From assembly GCA_910589555.1 (NCBI GenBank), contig CAJUTE010000003.1, positions 1-64,000 on the forward strand: a DNA stretch of 64,000 nucleotides, written 5' to 3'. The position numbers and the translations under genes were made by a program. This DNA comes from an uncultured Muribaculum sp. (GTDB taxonomy: Bacteria; Bacteroidota; Bacteroidia; Bacteroidales; Muribaculaceae). The notes beneath the pieces are model-generated. The model saw only the letters and a list, made by a program, of their open reading frames with translations, ran no database searches and had not been told where the DNA came from. Shown here piece by piece: positions 56,931 to 64,000 of the stretch. The first letter of the stretch is position 1, and every line of letters begins with the position of its first letter.

Positions 56931-58394
56931 TTACGGTTTCTTATTGGGATCACAAGTCAATCCCACTCCAAGTTTATTGAATATCTTGCGGTCCACTTCT
57001 CCGAGCATTACGGTTGAGTGCACTTGGCAACCCGATAATTCCGGAAGTTTCTCCAACGCTTTCCGGCAATTATCATCATGAGTGCTCAACACCGACAGTG
57101 CCACGAGCACTTCATCGGTGTGAAGACGTGGATTATGTCCACGAAGATAATTTATTTTAGTATACTGTATCGGCTCGATCATGTGCTGAGGTATAAGCTT
57201 CTCAGCATGGTCTATTCCGGCGAGATGCTTGATCGCATTCAGAATCAGCGCCGCGCTTGGTCCAAGCAGTTCGCTGGTTTCGGCGGTTATAATAGTGCCG
57301 TCAGAAAGTTCGATCGCCGAACACGGCACACCGCTACGTTCTGCCCTCTCCTTTGCCGCTGTCACCGGCTTCCTGTACGACGGGGTGATCTTCGCCTGTT
57401 TCATCAAAAGCGCGATCTTGTTTACCTCGGCATCGTTGCAGGCACCTTGCGCCAATTGATTCAACGCGGTGTAATAACGCCTTATGATTTCGTTTTTCGA
57501 TGCTTCGCAGCACACTTCATCATTGTTAATACAGAATCCCACCATATTCACCCCCATATCAGTAGGCGACTTATACGGGTTTTCTCCGTAGATTCCTTCA
57601 AACAATGCGTTAAGAACCGGGAAAATCTCAATGTCACGATTATAATTGATTGCGGTCTTTCCATAAGCCTCCAGATGGAACGGGTCAATCATGTTCACAT
57701 CATTCAAGTCGGCAGTCGCCGCCTCATAGGCTATATTTACAGGATGCTTCAGCGGAAGGCTCCACACGGGAAAAGTTTCAAATTTAGCATATCCCGCTTC
57801 AATTCCGCGCTTGTTTTCATTGTAAAGCTGGCTCAGACACACCGCCATCTTACCGCTGCCCGGTCCGGGAGCAGTGACAATCACAAGCGGTCGTGAAGTC
57901 TTCACATAATCGTTTTTTCCAAAACCTTCATCTGATGCGATGAGGTCGACATTGGTGGGATAGCCATCAATCAGATAATGCACATAAGTGACGATACCCA
58001 TCCTTTCCAGGCGCTTGCGAAATGCATCAGCGCTGCTCTGTCCGTTATAATGAGTTATAACAACCGAGCCCACCATAAATCCTCGATTTTGGAACTCAGT
58101 GCGCAATCTCAGCACATCCATATCATAGGTGATGCCCAAATCCTGACGCACCTTGCTTTTCTCGATGTCCAACGCACTGATCACAATCACAATCTCGGCT
58201 TGGTCGCTCAATTGATGCAACATTCGCAACTTGCTGTCGGGCTGAAAGCCAGGCAACACACGGCTTGCATGATGATCATCGAAAAGCTTGCCTCCAAGCT
58301 CAAGGTAAAGTTTGTTGCCGAACTTAGAGATACGCTCTTTTATATGTTCGGACTGAATCTTGAGATATTTCTCGTTATCAAAACCATATTCCAT
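56931..58394 (-). CDS. DUF1846 domain protein
   Basis: 487 residues matching the DUF1846 family along its length: GKLYLELGGKLFDDHHASRV-type opening (NKLYLELGGKLFDDHHASRV), VVITHYNGQSSADAFRKRLE, and the nucleotide-binding-like VIVTAPGPGSGKMAVCLSQL. The family has solved structures but no agreed function; the glycine-rich GPGSGK segment suggests nucleotide or phosphate binding. I use the ATG at 58392-58394 (MEYGFDNEKY); the longer TTG frame from 58406 begins in the promoter. Predicted mRNA is nearly leaderless. Confidence 0.88.
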   Translation of the reverse strand: MEYGFDNEKYLKIQSEHIKERISKFGNKLYLELGGKLFDDHHASRVLPGFQPDSKLRMLHQLSDQAEIVIVISALDIEKSKVRQDLGITYDMDVLRLRTEFQNRGFMVGSVVITHYNGQSSADAFRKRLERMGIVTYVHYLIDGYPTNVDLIASDEGFGKNDYVKTSRPLVIVTAPGPGSGKMAVCLSQLYNENKRGIEAGYAKFETFPVWSLPLKHPVNIAYEAATADLNDVNMIDPFHLEAYGKTAINYNRDIEIFPVLNALFEGIYGENPYKSPTDMGVNMVGFCINNDEVCCEASKNEIIRRYYTALNQLAQGACNDAEVNKIALLMKQAKITPSYRKPVTAAKERAERSGVPCSAIELSDGTIITAETSELLGPSAALILNAIKHLAGIDHAEKLIPQHMIEPIQYTKINYLRGHNPRLHTDEVLVALSVLSTHDDNCRKALEKLPELSGCQVHSTVMLGEVDRKIFNKLGVGLTCDPNKKP

Positions 58395-58403
58395 AACGGA
58401 TTG

Positions 58404-58411
58404 CAAAGTTA
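58404..58411 (-). promoter_or_regulatory. TAnnTTTG promoter element of the DUF1846 gene
   Basis: TAACTTTG on the minus strand, 9 bases before the ATG. The final TTG of the element would be misread as an alternative start. Confidence 0.65.
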
Positions 58412-58503
58412 GTGTTTTTAGCCGATTTTTCCAATCATCACGCTATTTTTCCTTATTAAAAGATATAACGGCTTGATTATTTCCGAATCACAAATTTTTG
58501 ATA

Positions 58504-58511
58504 TATCTTTG
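58504..58511 (+). promoter_or_regulatory. TAnnTTTG promoter element of the OmpA/TPR lipoprotein gene
   Basis: TATCTTTG, 42 bases before the ATG at 58554. Confidence 0.7.
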
Positions 58512-58553
58512 TGTAATAATTGACCAATCATTTATACAAAATATATAGGAATC

Positions 58554-60242
58554 ATGAACAACAAATTGTGCTACTCCGCACTTTTGGGAACCGCGTTGCT
58601 CCTGACAGGCTGCGGTAAAAAAATGAATCAGTTCCAGGCTGATTATTTTAAGGTCAACCCTAATCCGCTCGAAGTCGTGGGCGACAAGGTGCCGGCTACT
58701 GTTACCGGCAACATTCCCGGTAAGTTCTTTCAGAAAAACGCTGAAGTGACAGTGACTCCGTATCTTGAGTACAACGGCATGGAACTGGCATCAGCCCCCT
58801 ACACTTTCCAAGGAGAAAAAGTTAGAGGCAACAATCCGGTGGTTAACTACGAAACAGGTGGTACAGTGACAATTCCGGTACAATACGTTTATGTGCCTGA
58901 AATGCAAAAGAGCAATCTGTCGCTCGCATTCACCGTCAAGCAGGGAAACAAACAATACGCATTACCTCGCGTGAAAGTCGCTGACGGAATCGTGGCGACC
59001 GCAGCTCTTGCCAACGTCGGCACAGTGCATCCAGCTATCGCCGCTGACAAATTCCAGCGTGTTATAAATGAGAAATTTGACGCCGACATCAAGTTCTTGA
59101 TCAATCAAGCAAATATCCGCGACGGAGAACTCCGCACACAGGCAATGAAAAATCTGCAAAACGAATTGCAGGAAGCCAACAACGATGGCCGACGTGAAAT
59201 CAAAGAAATCAACGTGACTTCATACGCTTCGCCTGACGGTGGCGTGAAACTCAACACCCGTCTCGCCGAAAACCGCGAAAAAAACACAGTAAACTATGTG
59301 GAAGGCGAGCTCAAAAAAGAGAATATCTCTGATTTCGGACGTCTGACCGCCGATTTCACCCCTCAGGACTGGGAAGGCTTCAAGAAATTGGTTGCCGCTT
59401 CCAATATCCAGGACAAAGAACTTATTCTCAGCGTTCTCTCAATGTATAAGGATCCGGAACAGCGCGAGCGTGAAATACGTAACCTTTCATCAATCTTCGA
59501 TCAACTCGCTGAAGACATCCTTCCGAAGCTGCGTTACTCACGCATCACAGCATCAATCGATGTGATTGGAAAAAGCGATGAGGAGATCCAGAACATCTAC
59601 AAGATGAATCCTAAAGCGCTTTCTGTCGACGAATTGCTCTATGCCGCAACTTTGACCGACGACAACGACAAGCGCATCCAGATTTATGACACAGCCGCAA
59701 GCCTCTATCCCGAAGATTTCCGCCCCATCAACAACCTTGGCATGTGCCAGTTCCTTGATGAGGACTACGATGCCGCAGCCGCTTGTTTCCAGCAGGCAGC
59801 CAAGCTCGCCCCTGAAAGCGGCGAAGCACAGCTCAACCTCGGTCTCGTATCTCTTCTGAACAACAATTACAAGGACGCTACCTCTCGTTTCGGAAACGCT
59901 GCCGGTGTTCCCGCCCTTGGCGAAGCGCTCGGCGTTTATTACCTGAAGCAGGGCGACTACACATCGGCAATCCGCGCATTTGGCGATGCCAAGACCAACA
60001 ATGCCGCTCTCGCCCAGATCCTGAACAAGGACTACAACAAGGCTAAGCAGACACTCGGTGGAATAGATTATCCCGATGCCACCACCTACTACATCGCAGC
60101 AGTGCTCGGAGCAAGAACAAACAACAGCGACATGGTCTACAACAACCTTCGCGAATCAATCAAAATGGACAAGAACATGGCAAAACTCGCAAGCAACGAC
60201 CTTGAATTTGCCAAATTCAATATCAACAGCCTCGTAAGATAA
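58554..60242 (+). CDS. Lipoprotein with OmpA-like and TPR regions
   Basis: 562 residues. The lipobox LLTGC gives lipidation at about Cys20. A beta-rich N-terminal half (PLEVVGDKVPATVTGNIPGK) is followed by an OmpA-like stretch around 220-260 (EINVTSYASPDGGVKLNTRL then AENREKNTVNYV). The C-terminal 200 residues contain TPR-like helices (RPINNLGMCQFLDEDYDAAA, AQLNLGLVSLLNNNYKDA). This architecture is common among envelope proteins of Bacteroidales and fits peptidoglycan contact and protein assembly, but no specific function is known to me. A strong terminator follows. Confidence 0.8.
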   Translation: MNNKLCYSALLGTALLLTGCGKKMNQFQADYFKVNPNPLEVVGDKVPATVTGNIPGKFFQKNAEVTVTPYLEYNGMELASAPYTFQGEKVRGNNPVVNYETGGTVTIPVQYVYVPEMQKSNLSLAFTVKQGNKQYALPRVKVADGIVATAALANVGTVHPAIAADKFQRVINEKFDADIKFLINQANIRDGELRTQAMKNLQNELQEANNDGRREIKEINVTSYASPDGGVKLNTRLAENREKNTVNYVEGELKKENISDFGRLTADFTPQDWEGFKKLVAASNIQDKELILSVLSMYKDPEQREREIRNLSSIFDQLAEDILPKLRYSRITASIDVIGKSDEEIQNIYKMNPKALSVDELLYAATLTDDNDKRIQIYDTAASLYPEDFRPINNLGMCQFLDEDYDAAAACFQQAAKLAPESGEAQLNLGLVSLLNNNYKDATSRFGNAAGVPALGEALGVYYLKQGDYTSAIRAFGDAKTNNAALAQILNKDYNKAKQTLGGIDYPDATTYYIAAVLGARTNNSDMVYNNLRESIKMDKNMAKLASNDLEFAKFNINSLVR

Positions 60243-60264
60243 ACAGGCTGATCAAGACCCGCTT

Positions 60265-60303
60265 AAAAAGGTCATGAATCGCATTTGGATTCATGACCTT
60301 TTT
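60265..60303 (+). terminator. Rho-independent terminator after the lipoprotein gene
   Basis: Perfect 16-bp stem, AAAAAGGTCATGAATC (60265-60280) with GATTCATGACCTTTTT (60288-60303), and a T run. Confidence 0.9.
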
Positions 60304-60421
60304 TATATGTCATGCGGTCATAAAGCCCCTATTCCGAAATGCCACGGCGCAATCAATGAAATATCGCATTTTAATGCCTTTAAAAGGCTTTTATAAAATT
60401 GTATATGACGGATTTTTTTTG

Positions 60422-60429
60422 TAATTTTG
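60422..60429 (+). promoter_or_regulatory. TAnnTTTG promoter element of gyrB, with hairpin leader
   Basis: TAATTTTG, 87 bases before the gyrB ATG. The leader holds a CTTCG/CGAAG hairpin (60460-60464 and 60472-60476), unusual among the short leaders here. Confidence 0.55.
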
Positions 60430-60516
60430 TTTGCTATTAAAGCAATAATCAAAGCAGCGCTTCGGCTTAGGCGAAGGCTAACATTTTATTAAGAGAAAAC
60501 AACTGTAATTACATCT

Positions 60517-62448
60517 ATGTCAGAACAAAACGAAAGCTATAGTGCCAATAGTATCCAGGTGCTTGAAGGTTTGGAAGCAGTGCGTAAACGCCCGGCTATG
60601 TACATCGGCGATATAAGCGCCAAAGGCTTGCACCATCTTGTTTACGAGGTGGTCGACAACTCAATCGACGAGGCTCTTGCCGGATACGCCAATCATATCG
60701 ACGTGGTAATTAATGAAGATAATTCTATAACAGTCGTAGACAATGGTCGAGGCATTCCGGTAGATATGCATGAAAAAGAGCATAAGAGCGCTCTTGAGGT
60801 GGTATTGACGGTGCTTCACGCAGGAGGTAAATTCGACAAAGGCTCATACAAGGTTTCGGGTGGTCTGCATGGCGTGGGTGTAAGTTGCGTAAACGCGCTC
60901 TCAACTTATCTTCGCGCAGAAGTGCACCGCAACGGAAAAGCATATATGCAGGAATATTCCTGCGGAAAGCCCACAAGCGAGCTTACCATAATAGGCGAAA
61001 GCGACAAAACTGGGACTATGATCACTTTCAAGCCCGACGACTCGATATTCACCGTGACGGTATATGACTACAATACTCTTGCCAATCGTTTGCGCGACCT
61101 CGCGTTCCTTAACGCCGGCATAACACTGACTTTGACCGATCGCCGCCAAGTGGATGAGAACGGAAATTTCAAAAATGAAGTGTTCCATAGCGACACCGGA
61201 CTTGAAGAATTCGTACGCTATATCGACTCCAACAAAGAATCGCTCATCGACGATGTCATCCATCTTGTGACTGAAAAACAGGGCATTCCCGTAGAAGTAG
61301 CTCTCACCTACAACGGCACCTACAATGAAAACGTGTACTCTTTCGTAAATAACATCAACACGATTGAAGGTGGCACGCATTTGACCGGTTTCCGCCGCGG
61401 ACTGACTTCGACTCTCAAAAAATATGCCGAAGACAGCAAGATGCTTGAGAAACTAAAAATCGATATCGCCAGCGATGACTTCCGCGAAGGTCTCACCGCA
61501 GTGGTATCGGTAAAAGTAATGGAGCCGCAATTTGAAGGACAGACCAAAACCAAGCTTGGCAACAACGAAGTGATCGGAGCCGTACAGGCTGCGGTGAGCG
61601 ACGCTCTGCGCACATATCTCGAAGAGCATCCGCGCCAGGCGAAACTCATAGTGGACAAAGTGGTTCTTGCCGCAACAGCGCGTCATGCCGCCTACAACGC
61701 ACGCAAAAACGTGCAGCGCAAATCGCCGCTATGTGGCGGTGGACTCCCCGGTAAGCTTGCCGACTGCTCGTCACGCACAGCTGAAGACTGCGAGCTGTTC
61801 ATTGTTGAGGGAGACTCAGCAGGCGGAACCGCAAAGCAAGGAAGAGACCGCACATATCAGGCTATCCTCCCCTTGCGCGGTAAAATCCTGAACGTGGAGA
61901 AAGCCATGGATCACAAGATATTCGGCAACGAGGAAATCACCAATCTTTTCCGTGCCATGCGTGTGACTATCGGCACCGAAGAGGACTCCAAAGCCATAAA
62001 CCTCGACAAGCTTGCCTATCATAAGATCATCATCATGACCGATGCCGATGTCGACGGTTCCCACATCGCCACTCTGCTCATGACCTTCTTCTTCCGCCGT
62101 ATGCGTCCCATCATCGAAAACGGTTATCTATACCTCGCCACACCACCGCTCTATAAATGCACCCGAGGCAAAAACGAAGAGTATTGCTGGACCGATGGCG
62201 ACGTGCAGGCTTTCATCGCCAAGTATGGCGACAAAACCAAAGTGATGCGATACAAAGGTCTAGGTGAAATGAGCGCTCAGGAACTTCGCGACACCACCAT
62301 GTCACGCGAACACCGTCTGTTGAAGCAAGTCACAATAAATGACGCCGCTGAAGCCGACCGCATATTCTCGATGCTCATGGGCGAGGAAGTCGGACCACGA
62401 AGAGATTTTATCGAAGAGAATGCCAACTATGCCAACATTGACGCATAA
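60517..62448 (+). CDS. gyrB: DNA gyrase subunit B
   Basis: 643-residue ATPase subunit of gyrase. The GHKL ATP site spans VYEVVDNSIDEALAGY, VVDNGRGIPVDMH and GGLHGVGVSCVNALS. The Toprim domain has the EGDSAGGTAKQGRDR block and the metal motif MTDADVDGSHI; the chain ends after the short tail seen in Gram-negative-type short GyrB. ParE is the alternative, but the early motifs favour GyrB. It is followed after 43 bp by rnr. Confidence 0.93.
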   Translation: MSEQNESYSANSIQVLEGLEAVRKRPAMYIGDISAKGLHHLVYEVVDNSIDEALAGYANHIDVVINEDNSITVVDNGRGIPVDMHEKEHKSALEVVLTVLHAGGKFDKGSYKVSGGLHGVGVSCVNALSTYLRAEVHRNGKAYMQEYSCGKPTSELTIIGESDKTGTMITFKPDDSIFTVTVYDYNTLANRLRDLAFLNAGITLTLTDRRQVDENGNFKNEVFHSDTGLEEFVRYIDSNKESLIDDVIHLVTEKQGIPVEVALTYNGTYNENVYSFVNNINTIEGGTHLTGFRRGLTSTLKKYAEDSKMLEKLKIDIASDDFREGLTAVVSVKVMEPQFEGQTKTKLGNNEVIGAVQAAVSDALRTYLEEHPRQAKLIVDKVVLAATARHAAYNARKNVQRKSPLCGGGLPGKLADCSSRTAEDCELFIVEGDSAGGTAKQGRDRTYQAILPLRGKILNVEKAMDHKIFGNEEITNLFRAMRVTIGTEEDSKAINLDKLAYHKIIIMTDADVDGSHIATLLMTFFFRRMRPIIENGYLYLATPPLYKCTRGKNEEYCWTDGDVQAFIAKYGDKTKVMRYKGLGEMSAQELRDTTMSREHRLLKQVTINDAAEADRIFSMLMGEEVGPRRDFIEENANYANIDA

Positions 62449-62491
62449 AGCGGTGTTATAAAAGCATAAATAACTAAAATTTGAGAACATC

Positions 62492-64000
62492 ATGGCTACT
62501 AATAAGAAAAAAGGGCAGCGTACCCAGGCTAAACAATTGTATGCCGCCATTGACGAATACATAAACAATCAGGGCAACAAGACATTCAATTATAAGCAAG
62601 TGTCCCATGCTATCGGCGTCGACTCGCCGGCAGCAAGCAAAGCAGTAGCCATGAGACTCGCTGAACTGGAATTTGACGGGGAAATCATCGAGATTGCCCC
62701 CGGCAAATACCGGGCTCCAAGCCGTGGCACTGTAGCGTTAGGCACATTCAGCCGACGAAGCAACGGAAAGAATTCCGTAATCCTCGACGGTGATGATGAA
62801 GCCATCTTTGTCGCAGAACGGAATTCGCTTCATGCTTTGAATGGCGATAAAGTGAAGGTGCTTGTCGCAGCACACAAGAAAGGCACCGAACCCGAATGCA
62901 AGGTGATTGAAATTCTTGAACCGAATGAGCAGGTGTTTATAGGCACATTGAAAGTGGAGAAATCCTATGCAACACTGTCAACCGATTCTAAATTTCTCGC
63001 CACCGACATATTCATCCCCAAAAACAAGCTGCATGGCGGCAAAACCGGCGACAAGGCGGTAGTCGTAATCACCGATTGGGCACAGGATGAGAAAAATCCC
63101 AAGGGAGAAGTGGTCGACATTCTTGGCAAAAATGGTGAGAACACCACGGAAATGCACGCCATTCTGGCTGAATTCGGACTCCCCTACCGTTATCCGGAAG
63201 CTGTCGAGAAGGCTGCCGACAAAATCGGTGCCGGAATCACTCCTGAAGAGGTGGCTAAACGCGTGGACATGCGCGATGTGACCACATTCACCATCGACCC
63301 TAAGGACGCCAAGGACTTCGACGATGCCCTATCGCTGCGCCGATTGCCCAACGGAAATTGGGAGGCAGGCGTCCACATTGCCGATGTGACTCATTACGTG
63401 CTCCCTGACAGCATAATCGACAAGGAAGCGCAACGCCGCGCCACCTCGGTATATCTTGTGGACCGCGTTGTGCCTATGCTCCCTGAACATTTGAGCAACG
63501 GCATCTGCTCGCTACGCCCCGACGAGGAGAAACTCACATTCTCTTGCCTGTTTGAGATGGACAAGGATGCCAATGTGATAAACTCCAAAATATGCCGCAC
63601 CGTCACAAAATCCAACCGCCGCTTCACCTACGAAGAAGCTCAGGATGTGATAGAAACAGGAAAAGGCGACTACGCCGAAGAGATTCTCACTCTTGACCGA
63701 TTCGCCAAAATACTGCGCAAGCGTCGTTTCGAACTCGGATCAGTGGAATTTGACCGCGAGGAAGTGCGCTTTGATATAGACGACACCGGGCATCCTGTTT
63801 CGGTCTACTTCAAAGTCTCCAAGGACTCCAACAAGCTCATTGAGGAATTCATGCTCCTCGCCAACCGCACCGTAGCGGAATACATCGGAAAGCCTGTCGG
63901 CAAAAAGAAACCCAAGGCTTTCGTATATCGCATACACGACCAGCCTGAAGCGACTCGACTTCAAGACCTCAGCAACCTTGCACGCAATTTCGGATACCGC
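62492..64000 (+). CDS. rnr: Ribonuclease R, 3' end outside window
   Basis: 503 codons are present, open to the window edge with no stop. The N-terminal winged-helix (QLYAAIDEYINNQG onward) and cold-shock regions (RGTVALGTFSRRSNGK) precede the RNB catalytic domain, whose metal-binding block is IDPKDAKDFDDALS; then VHIADVTHYVLPDS, a classic RNase II/R motif. The rest of RNB and the S1 domain must lie beyond 64000. It degrades structured RNA from the 3' end. The start ATG is at 62492. Confidence 0.93.
   Translation, partial: MATNKKKGQRTQAKQLYAAIDEYINNQGNKTFNYKQVSHAIGVDSPAASKAVAMRLAELEFDGEIIEIAPGKYRAPSRGTVALGTFSRRSNGKNSVILDGDDEAIFVAERNSLHALNGDKVKVLVAAHKKGTEPECKVIEILEPNEQVFIGTLKVEKSYATLSTDSKFLATDIFIPKNKLHGGKTGDKAVVVITDWAQDEKNPKGEVVDILGKNGENTTEMHAILAEFGLPYRYPEAVEKAADKIGAGITPEEVAKRVDMRDVTTFTIDPKDAKDFDDALSLRRLPNGNWEAGVHIADVTHYVLPDSIIDKEAQRRATSVYLVDRVVPMLPEHLSNGICSLRPDEEKLTFSCLFEMDKDANVINSKICRTVTKSNRRFTYEEAQDVIETGKGDYAEEILTLDRFAKILRKRRFELGSVEFDREEVRFDIDDTGHPVSVYFKVSKDSNKLIEEFMLLANRTVAEYIGKPVGKKKPKAFVYRIHDQPEATRLQDLSNLARNFGYR

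Noticed and set aside
57078..57896. 272-residue open frame antisense to the DUF1846 gene
   Set aside because: It mirrors a conserved gene and has low-complexity, Arg/His-rich content with no start context.

Overview
The window is a gene-dense chromosomal segment from a member of the Bacteroidales. A gut Muribaculaceae-like genome fits best, but the sequence alone does not fix the genus. The evidence is the repeated Bacteroidota-type promoter element TAnnTTTG (mostly TATCTTTG) close upstream of many starts, the lack of strong Shine-Dalgarno sites, and families typical of the phylum: Porin_10-type outer-membrane protein, CHU_C/T9SS type B sorting domain, DUF3332, a long PurM, a long acyl-CoA dehydrogenase beside EtfBA, and a CzcA/CusA efflux operon with a His-rich adaptor. 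I saw no tRNA, rRNA, CRISPR array, prophage or intact insertion sequence.

Layout. 1-8.8 kb: the end of an ABM-domain gene, an RluA pseudouridine synthase, phosphoglucomutase, then a minus-strand run cdsA-purM-mltF-DUF3332-M23 mixing phospholipid, purine and cell-wall functions. 9-14.8 kb: a secreted acetylxylan-esterase-like enzyme divergent from a beta-carbonic anhydrase, a SIMPL protein, and a putative porin followed by a solute-binding protein that resembles the N-terminal half of MltF. 14.8-17.1 kb: pyrD-pyrK and an XRE regulator whose long AT-rich upstream region carries nine copies of TGCAAAT. 17.9-24 kb: uvrA, an MltD-like transglycosylase, a CHU_C surface protein and superoxide dismutase. 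24-31.5 kb: a metal-efflux run (HerA-like ATPase, small His-rich protein, CusB/CzcB-, CusA/CzcA- and TolC-like genes).

31.8-44.3 kb: lysC-lysA, then a long minus-strand run clpP-clpX-recQ-purU-hisH-hisA-hisF-hisIE-ftsE, and trigger factor. 44.5-54.8 kb (plus strand): purL, a PurF-like protein that lacks the catalytic N-terminal cysteine, etfB-etfA-acyl-CoA dehydrogenase, and an M18 aminopeptidase. 54.9-56.9 kb is compositionally odd: an AT-rich M48 metalloprotease gene followed by a GC-richer stretch of nested hairpins that looks like a structured RNA. 56.9-64 kb: DUF1846 protein, an OmpA/TPR lipoprotein, gyrB and the 5' part of rnr.

Most of the window is housekeeping: de novo purine (purM, purL, purF-like, purU), pyrimidine (pyrD/K), histidine (hisHAF-IE) and lysine (lysC/A) synthesis, proteostasis (ClpXP, trigger factor, peptidases), DNA maintenance (UvrA, RecQ, gyrase) and envelope upkeep. 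The points most worth a second look are the TGCAAAT cluster at the XRE gene, the hairpin-rich region at about 56.55-56.80 kb, the cysteine-less PurF-like protein, and the HerA/His-rich/efflux gene run.
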